Positions 1 to 11,924 are shown, counted from the first letter of the stretch. The stretch: DNA of 64,000 nucleotides from Branchiostoma floridae (GCF_000003815.2 NC_049980.1:9507695-9571694); one strand, 5' to 3'. Numbers and translations: made by a program. Notes: generated by a model not told the origin, from the letters alone.

Positions 1-575
1 AATCGTTTTTGTACACTTTGATCGCTGATATTGAAAGTGGTGCTTGACTCGTCTGTACAATGTGTTGAAATCTTCTCGAACCAAATGCCAAGACAGCGTA
101 CGATGTCCCATGGTGTTTCTATTATTTAAAATGCTATTTATGAGTAATTATAATGTGACAAACCCAGGGTGATGTGATATGGTACCTGTTTTAGACGGCC
201 AATGCGGTGGTACTCGCTTATCGATAGTGAACCCTTCTCCAAATTTTAGTTGATAGCACAGCAGTACGTGTGTTAAGAAATGTGATCCCTTTAAAAGAGA
301 CGTTTTCAAAGTTAATTTCTTATCTTTGCTATCGACACCGCTTGTTAACGTGTAATTGTTTTCGAACAAGTTATGTTGTTCTCTCATGCACTGAACCGAG
401 AAATTTAAACATTCTCACACATGAACAGATCGACAGAAAAACTTGTCTGCAAAACATGAAGTCGTCGGTTTGAATAAACAGTCACCTTTACACTTCAACC
501 GCTTTGTTGGTTTGCACGACTTTTGTCTTCGCCGACATAGAAAACATTCTCGGGCGCACATTCACGCCAACACGA
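1..575. other. Non-coding 5' flank unit, first copy
   Basis: No gene is seen. The sequence closely matches 33400-33990 in copy B and, more weakly, 2830-3260 in copy A, so it is a unit present at least three times. Short open frames here lack recognisable domains. Copy B matches up to about 575 and resumes at about 977; the interval between is two inserted MITEs. Confidence 0.6.
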
Positions 576-577
576 TA

Positions 578-785
578 CTGTAAATGTATCTAAGTTCGCG
601 GGGATTTAATTTCGCGGTAGCGGGAAAAGGGGCTTTTCGTGGTGGATTTAAGTTCGCGGTAATACCATAGACTGCAGTCTAATACCATAATAGAAAAATG
701 TTCGCGGTGGTTTTAAGTTCGCGGTGAAGTGGTCACCGTGAAAACCGCGAACATTAATCCACCGCGAACATTTCTGTATTTACAG
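578..785. mobile_element. TA-flanked MITE (208 bp)
   Basis: The ends are inverted copies beginning CTGTAAAT and rich in TTCGCGGT motifs. The body is itself a near-palindrome of 'TTCGCGGT' blocks. TA dinucleotides flank both ends (576-577 and 786-787). Copy B has no such sequence at the corresponding place (about 33990), so it is an insertion specific to copy A. No transposase is encoded, and the short inverted repeats with a TA target fit a non-autonomous Tc1/mariner-type element. Confidence 0.7.
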
Positions 786-787
786 TA

Positions 788-974
788 CCCCCGTCATATT
801 ACGCGAAAATTGATCGGACGACGAGTCTGCGAGCTCTAAATTACGAGGAGGCATGACCCTAATGCTGACGAAGAAATGGCAGAGATCCCCCCCTTCCGGT
901 CAGGGTCATGCCTCCTCGTAATTTAGAGCTTGCAGACTCGTCGTCCGATCGATTTTCGCCTAATGTGAGGGGGG
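788..974. mobile_element. Foldback MITE abutting the previous one
   Basis: Arms of about 73 bp (788-860 and 902-974) are inverted copies around a ~40-bp loop. The termini are CCCCCGTCATATT and its inverse. TA occurs on both sides (786-787, 975-976), and the left TA is shared with the upstream MITE. It is absent from copy B. Related arm sequence reappears in intron 1 of gene A near 15140-15197. Confidence 0.7.
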
Positions 975-976
975 TA

Positions 977-2455
977 TAAGGGCGCGATCACATACGTCGT
1001 GCGATCGTCGCACGACAACTAACTTTTCAGCTAACATTTTGGCATTTTTTGGGACAGCCATGCATGTGTCTTGCAAAGTTCAGCTGTCTTGGCACACAAA
1101 GAGCGGCTTTCTATCATTGTCGGTGGTTGATTTTGCCATAGCCTGCTTGAAAATATATATGATATCAAAATCGTACAACGATCACACGGCGTATGCGACA
1201 ACACCCTAACGTGTGCCGTGCGATGATAATGTCTTATTAATCAGTACTTTTACTTTTTTCAATTATACATTGGATATAATTTAGATTCTAAAGTCGCGGA
1301 TTGAGTGGCTGATGACGATGATGATGATGATGATAAAAGAGCAGTGGGAGGATAGGGTTCGGCCGAATATCTTGCCCTAGATACAGTGGATAACAACCCA
1401 ACCCCTAAGTCTTAAAAGGCCTTGGGACTACTTTTACCTTAGAAAACGATGTTAGACAACCCGATGAAACTTATTTGGTTCTACAGAATAGTTTTCTTGG
1501 TCTTAACAATCTGGTAGCCTCTACAACCCCACGAGACACCCTCCCCATCTACTTAGTCCAGCCTCACATTGTTCCATTATTGTTGTGATAAACCTCGATC
1601 ACTGCGATCAATGTGGGTACATTTGTATATAACGCTATGTGTATTTGCGTGTTTGTGTAGAATTGTGTAGAATTTGTATAGCATTATGATACACAATTAG
1701 TAGCCACCTGTGTCTGTCGTCATCACCGCTATATTTGTTGTTTTTCTTATAGAAAATGCGGATACTACATTTGAGACAAGTAAGACATGCAAGTTTTTAA
1801 GACTTTTAGACATGCTTGGTTAATGTCGTCAATGTTTCTTCAGAACTTGTGTGATAAATAGAACGATTAAAAAGCGATTAAACTAATTATCTACACCTTA
1901 GCAGTAAAATATGCACCCACGCAACGACCTTTATTTTTTGTTACCTCCGACCTCGCTCAACTCCCACGCTGAATCCCAACGGCCACCTGCGATCGCGCCA
2001 CGTGCACATTCCTGCATACTACATGTAGTACTAAATTGGCAGTCTCCAGCATCCACCTTTATTTCAGCAGCCTAGTCTCCTCTCCGCTATATTTGCTATA
2101 TCGTCCCCATAGAAAACGCAGGGACTACATTTGAGACGCGTAAGAAGTGCAAGTTTTAAAGACTTATTTATGATAGATGCAGAAGAGTCTGATAGATGGA
2201 GAAGATCTGGAGTAGTTCAAGGGAGGGGTTCCTCAGAGAGAGTGATAATGACTTATTATACATGCTTGGTTGATGGCATCAATGTTTCTTCAAGGACATA
2301 TGAATGATGAATCTCTTAAGTGCTCGTTGCTTGCCAGGACATGAAGTTATTTAACCCAATTAATCAACTTTTTACCAAGTTTATTCACATCTTTGTTGCT
2401 TATCATAGTGATGATTGTGAAGCTATGTCATTAACTGCCTTCCTTACAACAATAG
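977..2455. other. Repeat-rich non-coding flank
   Basis: No gene is seen. 977-1240 matches 33995-34285 in copy B. A short GAT microsatellite lies at about 1313-1335. Segments around 1700-2060 and 2080-2290 are diverged copies of a unit also found at 5180-5480 and 38610-38890 (shared words such as CGCTATATTTG and GACCTCGCTCAACTCCCAC). This stretch is a patchwork of internally duplicated flank DNA. Confidence 0.55.
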
Positions 2456-3254
2456 TGGGATTATTCAATTATCACCCTCCCACCTTCTAGCCACATCCAG
2501 AGGCTCTAACGCTAACCTTTGACCTCCCCGATGCATCTCTGTCCCGCCCACCTGGCGTCTGACATTACAGATGCAATCGTATCTTGTTTCTGACGTTGTG
2601 GCCTTGTGGCTCAAATCAGACATGTCTGGTTGCCATCATCTTCTCATATCAACAACATTATTTTCGGCGTGGAAAAAGGACTGGGCCTTAAGAGCGAGGT
2701 TCCGCGATCATAGTTGGTCGTCTAAGATCCATACGGTCCCGAGAAACGTTTTAGCAGGAACGGGTGATGGGAAGGAGAAGAAGAAATCTTTTCTTAAGTT
2801 CTTTTTTGCTCCCCGTTTCCACAGGGCTCCACGGATTAGTGGACGTTTTGTGCACTTTACTCACTGACATTGAAGGTGGTAATTGACTCTTTTATATAAC
2901 GTGTCAAAATCTTTCAAAACTATGACATCCCATTGCGTTTCTATTATCTAAAATCCTAGTTAATAGTAACGTGCCAACTATAGGGTGATGTGATCCACCA
3001 TACTTGTTTTGAACGGCCAACGTGGTGGGCTCTCTTGACCCACTGCCCATAATTCAGTTGATAGCACTACACGTGTAAAGGAATGTCTAAGAAAAGGGTT
3101 TCAAAGTCTAACATTATATACTTTTATTAACTTTGCCATCAACTCCTTGTGTTAACGTGTAAAAATATTGAGCACGTTATGTTGTCATCTCGTGCAGTGA
3201 ATTGAACACGTTTTCACACATGAACAGATTGACAAAGAAGTTGTCTGCAAAATA
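2456..3254. repeat. Second copy of the 5' flank unit
   Basis: This block matches 33070-33860 in copy B, including the segment that begins with CTAGCCACATCC. Its later part (2830-3254) also matches 1-480. Copy A therefore has the flank unit twice and copy B once in full. A 98-residue open frame at 2571-2867 has no recognisable domain and is treated as chance. Confidence 0.6.
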
Positions 3255-4465
3255 TGAATCAATTCGATGGAGGGGTGTACCATGTTATCACAATGTATCT
3301 GTGGAGGGCAAATTAATACGAGTTTTCTTCATCTTATACCATCGAATTAATGCGATAGAAGGGGTACTATCACATTTTTTCGCTATTAGAAATTATCGTT
3401 TAGTCTACCTTTCATTAGTAAATTGATGTGATAGAGGGTTGCTGTCATATTTTAGTCACTATAGAGTATAGACAATAATTTTCCTCTAACTAGTGAATTA
3501 TAGTGATAGAGGGGTGCTATCACATTGTTTTACTTATAGACAAAAGTTTCCCTCCTACTAGTATATCAATGTGATAGAGGCGTGCTATCACATTTTCTGA
3601 CTATTGGAAATATTTCTTACGTCATAATTAGTGAATTAATGTGATAGAGGGGTGCTATCACATTTTTTCACTGATAAACACAATCCTTTCCCTCTTACCA
3701 GTGAAATCAAGGAGGACATAGGTGCCATCCCTTAATACACACCGCAGATGGCTGACTGTCACTATGAAAGAAGCGTATGGAGTGGTCATGTTACCTTTTA
3801 AAATACAACAACTGGTACAATTTGAGCAGTAATTTTGTTGTATTGAATTGTCAACAGACTCCAGTAGTCCACGAGAATGTGTATTTTTTGTAACTTTTGT
3901 ACAACTAAATGAATTGTGTGATAAACACTGGCAAATCATTGATACAAATATCAACATCAACACGGTGCCCAAACTGCAGTGTTTCTTTTTTCGAATATAG
4001 TATTGATTAATGATGTTATACATTTTGTGCATCAGAAATCCCAAAATGCACCCAAAAGCACCCATTTATCACATCAGCTCACTAGTAAGGGGTAAAATAT
4101 TGTGTGTCTGTTAGTGAAAATGTGATAGCACCCCTCTATCACATTATTTCACTAGTAATAGAAAAAGCATTGAATCTATTAGTGAAAATGTGATAGCACC
4201 CTTCTATCACATTCATTCACTGGGTGATAGCACCCTTCTATCACATTCATTCACTGGGTGATAGCACCCTTCTATCACATTCATCCACTAGTAAGAGTGA
4301 TACCCAAATTGTGTATCTATCAGTGAAAATGTTATACCACCCCTCTATCACATTATTTCACTAGAACAGGAAGATTGTGTCTATTAGTGAAAAATGTGAT
4401 AGCACCCCTCTATCACATTCTTTCACTAGTAAGAGAAAACGGATTGTGTCTATTAGAAAAAAATG
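3255..4465. mobile_element. Foldback-like element built from palindromic ~70-bp units
   Basis: The left arm (about 3270-3710) is a tandem array of ~70-bp units, each carrying the short palindrome ATGTGATAG-n7-CTATCACAT followed by a CACTA-rich spacer. The right arm (about 4080-4460) is the same array in inverted orientation, and ~370 bp of unrelated DNA lies between. Long inverted repeats made of tandem subunits are characteristic of foldback transposons. A degenerate piece of the right arm remains in copy B at about 37560-37690. A 135-residue minus-strand open frame (3658-4065) spans the middle but shows no known domain. Confidence 0.6.
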
Positions 4466-4590
4466 TAGCCTAATCAAATGCATTGGGGAGAGGAGATTGC
4501 ATATTGACAGTTTCATGTGACAATGTTCATAACCTCATGATAACATCTAAGGTAGCCCAGTATCCATCTTTATCGTAGCTGTCTACTAGT

Positions 4591-5174
4591 AGTTTCTATT
4601 TTCTCCAAGCAGAGGTTGGGTCGCGGAGATATAGTAGTGGTCGGGATTTTTACCGGCTCTTTCGCCCATCTTTTGATATAACCGGATCTGATGCAGCCCT
4701 TAACGTAATTCACTTGTGTTTTTCTCGTTTTACTAAAGTTTTTTACAACATGCTCAGCTTAGCGTATTAATCTGTTGAATTGACAATATACGTATGTATA
4801 GATGCCATATAGATGTAATTGCTGTATAAGATATTTAAATCATGTGTAGAAAGTTAACATTACGTTATGATACGTTCAATCTGGCGGGAAGGAATGACGT
4901 TGGGCATTGTTGACAGTGAAGAGATCGCAGCGGGTGTTGGCGCGGCCCGCTGAACATCGTTCCCAATGTGTCGGACACGCGTTCATCCTCGGCAGTAAAA
5001 CTATTTGCCTAACGATTCTTTATGCTCCACAGGGCAGGGTTCTAACACGGATTTTGAAAGGATAGCCCCACCGTGGTGCGTTTTGTGGTAGAGGTGAGGG
5101 GAGCGAGCCGGTAAAAATCCCGACCACTACGATATCTCCGATACCCAACCTCTGCTTGGAGAATATAGTTTCTA
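4591..5174. mobile_element. TIR element, copy A (584 bp)
   Basis: About 80 bp at the left end (4591-4670) recurs inverted at the right end (5097-5174), including CTCCAAGCAGAGGTTGGGT and a TAGTAGTGGTCGGGATTTTT block. The internal region has no coding capacity. The same element sits at 37904-38610 in copy B, so it was present before the duplication. Confidence 0.7.
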
Positions 5175-5783
5175 GTCCTCTCCGCTATATTTGCCATCGT
5201 CCCCACAGAAAATGCGGAGACTAAATTTGAGACGCGTAAGAAGTGCAAGGTTTAAAGACTTATAAGACATGCTTAATTGATGGTACCAATGTTTCTTCAC
5301 GGACTTATGTGATAAACAGAACGATTAAAAAGCGATAAAACTAATTATCTACGCCTTCCCAGTAGAACAAGCACCCACGCATCGACCTTTATTTTTCATT
5401 ACCTCAGACCTCGCTCAACTCCCACGCTCAACCCAAACGCGCACGTACGCCACATTCCTGCATACTAGATTCGTAGTCTCTATCAGAATCCTCTAGAGGC
5501 AAGACAGTGTGGAAATCAACAAATAACGCGAATGATTTTCTTGAAGTAAGTGGGCCGGCGAGAAATGTTCTAGTGGTCGGTGAGACCTTGTACGGTCCGC
5601 TGACTCCTCTTGTTAAGTATTCCCCCTTTCTTGATCAAGTTCTTCTTCTTCTGACCATCTCAAAATTCTGATAGAGACTACTAAACTCCGACCACGCACC
5701 TGCTCGAGAAAACCATGATGTCATCCAGACCTGTCATTTTAAGATGGGATGATGTATAGTTTATCGGGGGCGTACACCGGGGA
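5175..5783. other. Non-coding flank shared by both copies
   Basis: No gene is seen. It aligns with 38611-39200 in copy B (for example GTGGGCCGGCGAGAAATGTTC in both). The first half is another copy of the unit also seen near 1700-2060. Confidence 0.55.
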
Positions 5784-6025
5784 TTGAGGCTAGAAAAGGC
5801 GGCAAATCTGCGGTTTGCGGCAGACCACGACGGGGAGATCAACCTGGAGACGTCCCTACCCCGACATCTTCACCAACCGTCACCAGACGACAGTGCGCAC
5901 GACGTGGGTCGGAAGGACCGGAGAACCTCGACGGGACCAGACCCGACGCTTGTCCGAGCACCCATCGCACCCTTCACCTGCACGTCCGTACGGGATACCG
6001 ATCAATACAGTCCAACACCGCACAA
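5784..6025 (+). other. GC-rich conserved segment ending in a donor-like site
   Basis: This GC-rich segment is well conserved with 39205-39449 in copy B, and its end recurs near 35240-35340. In all three it ends in an ACCGTGAGTAAAGTA context, a good splice-donor consensus (GTGAGT). Open frames across it differ between copies because of indels, so it is not convincingly coding. It could be a 5' untranslated exon of the downstream lectin gene, or part of the minisatellite-carrying repeat. The third copy favours a repeat. Confidence 0.35.
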
Positions 6026-6498
6026 CCGTGAGTAAAGTAAACTGTGACAATATATATTTGCTTACTGCATATACGACAGTTTTTCTTGGTCGTCTTCATT
6101 ATGTTGTTTTAATTGAACATCAAGTTTTGGTTCTTTCGCACTCAAGTAGCGTTTCTTCGATACCATTCTCTTTCATATTAAACTTTTTGTCGGCTAGGTT
6201 TTGCGTCCAGACAACGTATAAAATGGAAAATGTATTTTAGCGCAGATTTATGTACGTCCAATACCCGCCCATTTACAAGCGCAAGTTGAGGTCTTTGCTG
6301 GGTAGCCGAACATGACGCAATAAATGATAGAGACGCTTGCTTTTCCTCGTGTATGCAAGGTGTCAAACTAGTCCTGCCAAATAAGCTATCTCAAGGGAAG
6401 ACGATCGCGATGTTATTCCTAACAAATCTTAGAAGACCGTACACGTCGAAGGGCGCATTTCGCGGTCCGTTGTGCTGTCGACACACGATGATTTATTT
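6026..6498. other. Module bordering the minisatellite
   Basis: No gene is seen. A ~90-bp motif at about 6128-6220 (beginning GTTCTTTCGCACTCAAGTAG) recurs at about 8308-8400, 34917-35005, 39550-39645 and 41006-41095. It is thus interspersed with the minisatellite in both copies and was probably amplified with it. Confidence 0.55.
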
Positions 6499-9400
6499 CG
6501 GCTGGCGCTCGCTGTCCTGCCGACCCACAAGGGGGACACATTCCGACGATTTTCCCGGCTGGCGCTCGCTGTCCTGCCGACACACAAGGGGCAAACCTCG
6601 ACGATTTTTCACGGCTGGCACTCGCTGTCCTGCCGACACACAGGGGGCAAACCTCGACGATTTTTCACGGCTGGCGCTCGCTGTCCTGCCGACACACAGG
6701 GGGCAAACCTCGACGATTTTTCACGGCTGGCGCTCGCTGTCCTGCCGACACACAGGGGGCAAACCTCGACGATTTTTCACGGCTGGCGCTCGCTGTCCTG
6801 CCGACACACAGGGGGCAAACCTCGACGATTTTTCACGGCTGGCACTCGCTGTCCTGCCGACACACAGGGGGCAAACCTCGACGATTTTTCACGGCTGGCG
6901 CTCGCTGTCCTGCCGACACACAGGGGGCAAACCTCGACGATTTTTCACGGCTGGCACTCGCTGTCCTGCCGACACACAGGGGGCAAACCTCGACGATTTT
7001 TCACGGCTGGCGCTCGCTGTCCTGCCGACACACAGGGGGCAAACCTCGACGATTTTTCACGGCTGGCGCTCGCTGTCCTGCCGACACACAGGGGGCAAAC
7101 CTCGACGATTTTTCACGGCTGGCGCTCGCTGTCCTGCCGACACACAGGGGGCAAACCTCGACGATTTTTCACGGCTGGCGCTCGCTGTCCTGCCGACACA
7201 CAGGGGGCAAACCTCGACGATTTTTTACGGCTGGCGCTCGTAGTCCTGCCGACACACAGGGGGCGAACCTCAAGGAATTTTCACGGCTGACGTTCGCAGT
7301 CCTGCCGGCACACAGGAGGCGCACTTCAACGATTTTTCCTCGGCTGACGCTTGCTCCCCTGCGGACGAACATAGGGCACACCTCGACGATTTTTCCCTGG
7401 CTGACGCTCGCAGTCCTGCCAACACACAAGGGACACACCTAAACGATTTTTCCCCGGCTGACGCTCGCAGTCCTGCCGACATACAGGAGGCGCACTTCAA
7501 CGATTTTTCACGGCTGACGCTTGCTCCCCTGCGGACGAACATAGGGCACGCCTCGACGATTTTTCCCCGGCTGACGCTCGCAGTCCTGCCGACATACAGG
7601 AGGTGCACTTCGACGACTTTCCCCGGCTGGAGCTCGCTGTCCTGCCCGTACACAGGGGGTACACCTTGACAATTTTTCCCCGGCTGTCGCTTGCTCCCCT
7701 GCCGACGAACATGAGGCACACCTCGACAATTTTTCCCGGCTGACGCTCGCTGTCTGCCGACATACATGGGGCACACCTCGACGATTTTCCCCGGCTGACG
7801 CTCGCTGTCCTGTCTACACACAGGGGCACACCTCGACAGTTTGTCCAGGCTGGCGTTCGCTGTCTGCCGACAAACATGGGGCATAGCTCGACGATTTTTC
7901 CCGGCTGACGCTCGCATTCTGGCCGACACACGAGTGGCACACCTCGACGATTTTGTCCCGGGTGACGCTCGCTGTCCTGCCAACGAACAAATGCACACAT
8001 CGACGATTTTCTCGGCTGTAGCTTGCTCCCCTGACGACGAACGATGGGCACACCTCGTCGATTTTTGCCGGCTGACGCTCGCTGTCCTACCTACACACAA
8101 GGGGCACACCTCGACAATTTTCTCCGGCTGACACTCCCTGCCCTGCCGGCACATAGGGGACTAGTCTCGGTATTTTTCTTCGGTTGACGCTCGCTATCTT
8201 TCCGACACACAGGGGAGACAACTCGGCGATTTTTCTCAGCGTACATACTCTCATTACGCTACCGACACAGGGGGAGGCACGGCGACGATTTTTCTCGGCT
8301 TCTAGTTCTTTCGCACTCAAGTAGCGTTTCTTCGACACCATTCTGTTTCATATTAAACTTTTTGTCGGCTAGGTTTTGCGTCCAGTCAACGTATAACGTG
8401 GAAAATGTACTTAAACACAGGTTTATGTATATCCAATAGTCGCTGATTTACAAGCACATGTTGTGGTATGTGTTGTGCACAATAAAACATAGGGACGGCT
8501 TTTTTATTTGTCGTTTATGTATGGTCTCAAACGTCGGCGATCGGCGATTTTTCCCCGGCTGACGATCGCTGTCCTGTGGGCACACAGGGGCACACCGCGA
8601 CGATTTTTTCCCGGATGACGCTCGCTGTCCTGCCAACGAGCAAAGGAACAAAGGCACACCTCGACGATTTTCCCGGCTGTTGCTTGCACCTCGTCGATTT
8701 TTGCCGGCTGACGCTCGCTGTTCTGCCGGTACACAAGGGGCACACCTCGACGATTTTCCCCGGCTGACACTCCCTGCCATGCCGGCATATTAGGGAATAG
8801 TCTCGGTTGATTAGCAATAAACCATAGAGACGCCTGTTTTTTGTCGTCTATGTGTATGGTCTCAAACGTCGACAATTTTTTTCGGCTGACGCTTGCAGTT
8901 CTGCCGACACACAAGGGGCACACCTCGGCGTTATTTCCCCGGCTGATGCTTGCTGTCCTGCTGCCGACACACAGGGCGCACACCTCGACGATTTTTCGCC
9001 GGCTGACGATCGCTGTCCTGCCGGCACACAGAAGGCACACCTCGACGATTGTGCGCTGACGCTGTCCTGTCGACACACAGGGGACGTCTCTCTGTGATTT
9101 TTTCCGGGCTGATGCTCGCTGTCCTCCCGACACACAGGAGGCACACCTTGACGATTTTCCCCGATGACGCTCGCTGTCCTGCCGACGCACAAGGGGCACA
9201 CCTCGACAGTTTTCTTCAGTTGACGCGTACGCTCCTTAGCCTTCCGACAAAGCAAAACAACGTTAGATGCCGCGGTACCTAGCCAACTTACGCGTATCAC
9301 TCTACCGACACATAGGGTAGTCACCGAGGCGATCTTCGGACCGGCTAACTCTCCTTACCCTGCCGGAACACAGGGGAGGCAACCTCGACGATTTTCCCCG

Positions 9401-10190
9401 ACTGACGCTCGTTGTCCTGTCTTCACTCACACGATTTCCCGGTGGACGCTCAGCAGTTTTCCCCAGACTGCCGCTTTGATGGCGAGCATATCATAATCTG
9501 TTATGCTGCCGAAACACAGGACATACATGGACTACTTTTTCTACTGACCTCGCTCGACTTGCGCATGCAATATGAACCCTACGTACAAATAAAATCTGTA
9601 TATCTATACATTTGCTATAATATCCACACCCGGCGCTTGGCTGCATGTGATTTTTTTCTGTCCATATAATTCTATTAAAAGAGGAAGTAGCCTGTTCCCT
9701 GTCTACACTATGATGTATGTACCATGGCGATTTACATGGCTGGCGTTTGCCCGTCCGCACATTGCGCTATTTTTCTACGTACTGACGCATACAAGACGTA
9801 CTCAGGTGCCTTGGCGCTCGTGCCTTGGAGCACATTAAAAATTTTCTGACGCTCGCTGTCCTGCCGACACACGGGGGGGGGGGGGCACCTCGACGGTTCT
9901 CTCCAGGCTGACGCTTGCGGTCATGCCGACACACAGGGGGCGACTGGCGATAATTTGCTTCGGTTGACGTTCGCTGTCTTCCCGGCATACGGTCATATGC
10001 CCTACCGAAACATAGGGGAGACACACTTAAGATTTTCCCAGGCTTGCACGCTCATTACGATACCGACACAGCGAAACACATGGGAGGCACATTTAAGATT
10101 TTCCCCGGCTTGCCGACACATAGGGAAGATTTTTATGGCTACTCTCATCACCTTACCGAAGCGACACGCAGGACAGGCACCTCGTCTAAA
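6499..10190. repeat. Minisatellite block of ~56-bp units, copy A
   Basis: Units of the form CGGCTGACGCTCGCTGTCC followed by TGCCGACACACAGGGG and a CCTCGACGATTTTT tail repeat for about 3.6 kb. Units are nearly identical in the first part and increasingly diverged (52-57 bp) downstream. Interruptions lie at about 8300-8530, 8800-8870 and 9440-9830. A run of 13 Gs occurs at 9873-9885. Because 56 is not a multiple of 3 and the unit has no stop in any frame, long repetitive open frames occur on both strands. They are by-products, not proteins. Confidence 0.9.
6556..7283. repeat. Homogenised core of the minisatellite, 13 units
   Basis: Unit starts (CGGCTGG) fall exactly every 56 bp from 6556 to 7284, and almost no substitutions separate the units. 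The equivalent core in copy B (39977-40200) has only 4 units. Such homogeneity with a copy-number difference indicates recent expansion or contraction by unequal exchange or slippage. Confidence 0.9.
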
Positions 10191-10325
10191 TGTAGCTAAA
10201 TGCAGTGATTCTTGTTTGTTACCCTTAGTACATCAAGTGGCTGAAGCAGGTGAAACGTCCTTGTCCCCTCCATTGTTGTCAGAGAGGGCATCAAAGTCGT
10301 TATGACGTCCTCAGAGGTTGCTATA

Positions 10326-11259
10326 CGAGGGCGCTTCAAAAAGTAATGTCACTAGTTTTATAACAGGTTCATTTTTTCATCGAATGAGTTCAAATTTGGC
10401 ACAAAGGTAAAGCCATATCTCTTTTTGAGATTGAGATATCTCACTTTGTTGTTCACGTTTTTATGAGTGACCGAGTTGAGGTCAAGATGACCACACCCTT
10501 GTTATCCCGTCGAAATAAATTAGAGATTCAATTAATATGCAATTGATAATATCCCTGACTCACTTGTAGCTATTGTATGAAACTGAAACTGCACATGTAT
10601 CAAGTTCCATGTCTTAATAAGGCACATAACAATTTTCACCTTTGAAATCCAATCATGTTTCTTTTTTTCGTTCCTTGGGTGAAGTGAGGTATGACCCCGG
10701 TCATCAGTGTCGTTGATCAGGGGTGGGCTGATTAAAGTTTATGTAGTGGACTTTTTCATACACTAAAAGAAACCAAAATTTGCAAACCTATTGGTCTTGG
10801 AACAGCCAATAACTGTGCCAAGTTTCGTATCTTTTGGTTGATGGAAAATTAGTCTACAATACCTTTAATAAATAAATCACGCATTTGGCTATTAATCAAA
10901 CTGCGTGTAATGTAGTGACTCGCTCCTTTCTAGCAGCTGTAGAATATGAACCATTGGGAGTTCAGAAATGAAAATTAGCATGTGACCTATAGAGACATTT
11001 GTTATTATACAGGTGCAATTTCGGCTTCCTACAGTAGTTATAAAAGGGTCAGATCTAGAAGAACTGATCTTCTGACAAGCTTCCAGGGGTGTGGTTATCT
11101 TGAAATCAACTCAGTTGCTTATAAAGATCTGAACAACAAATTGAGATATCCTAATCTAAAAAGGATATATACCTTTACCTCTGTACCAAATTTCAACTCA
11201 TTCGATGAAAAAATGAGCCTGTTATCAAACTAGTGTCATTACTTTTTGAAGCACCCTCG
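10326..11259. mobile_element. 934-bp mariner-like non-autonomous element
   Basis: The element begins CGAGGGCGCTTCAAAAAGTA and ends in its inverse. Inverted similarity extends about 170-190 bp inwards from each end. A TA target duplication flanks it (10324-10325 and 11260-11261). Copy B has the uninterrupted site with a single TA at about 42971 (GGTTACTATATTTCCAC), so insertion followed or escaped the duplication. No transposase frame is visible; the longest internal open frame (10982-11233) is unrelated. Termini and TA target fit the Tc1/mariner superfamily. Confidence 0.88.
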
Positions 11260-11261
11260 TA

Positions 11262-11924
11262 TTTCCACATGAGTCTGTTTAATTCATTTGCTTCTTCTGT
11301 AGAATTTTTAGAAACCGATTGAAGCAAATGCAGATCGATTTTCTTGATGTGCTGATAGCGATGCCTTAACCCATTGCAGAGTATTCACGCTGTAGGTATG
11401 GAACTATGTATGTACACGTGTACGTGTACCCACAGCAAAAACATATTTCAACTCGTGTCAGAAGTGGAGGACGTGTGTTGTCTAGAACATGCCCAGGAGT
11501 GAAAGTTTATTGACCCCTAATGTCTGGAGTTATGAGTGAGGGAAAGCAAGGTTTTCTTTCCAAAGACGTTGGAACTTTGAAATTGTATGAAAAGCAGCTG
11601 TGATGATTTTCTGCCTTATAATTTTAGGTATATCCTAGGGATCCAATCTATGTCATGCCGAGATGATTGCAGTTCGCAAGGCGCGTAGGTACATGTGTCT
11701 ATCTATTCTCGGACCGTACGCGTGTGCCTTGGGGCTGTTGATTTAGATGATAACGAGGCAGATCCTTCTGCACTGATGCACAGTGTTAACCTTTTCAACC
11801 GCCAATTTTCAACCGCCAAACTGAACTGATTATAGCCTTAAGCAATTCAGATTGCTCGGGTAATTGCGTCCAAGGGGACATAATGACAAGACAATACCAC
11901 GTGGGTGCATCACGCCATGTTGGA
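11262..11924. other. Spacer conserved between copies
   Basis: No gene is seen. It aligns with 42972-43590 in copy B at moderate to high identity, including ATTCATTTGCTTCTTCTGTA and TCTCGGACCGTACGCGTGTG. It lies 2.5-3 kb upstream of the lectin gene start and could contain regulatory sequence, but nothing specific can be named. Confidence 0.5.

Noticed and set aside
3658-4065. 135-residue minus-strand open frame in the foldback-like element
   Set aside because: No recognisable domain, and it runs into the repeat arms. Left as possible but unsupported.
6353-9324. Many open frames of 60-296 codons on both strands with GWRSLSCRHTGGKPRRFF-like repeats
   Set aside because: They follow the 56-bp minisatellite; the period shifts the frame each unit and the unit simply lacks stops. 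No domain, start context or splice support.
6499-10190. Regular repeat array considered as CRISPR-like
   Set aside because: Direct head-to-tail repeats without unique spacers, in an intron-bearing animal genome; it is a minisatellite.
10982-11233. 83-residue open frame inside the mariner-like element
   Set aside because: Not a transposase: no DDE/D-type motifs, and it overlaps the right inverted repeat.
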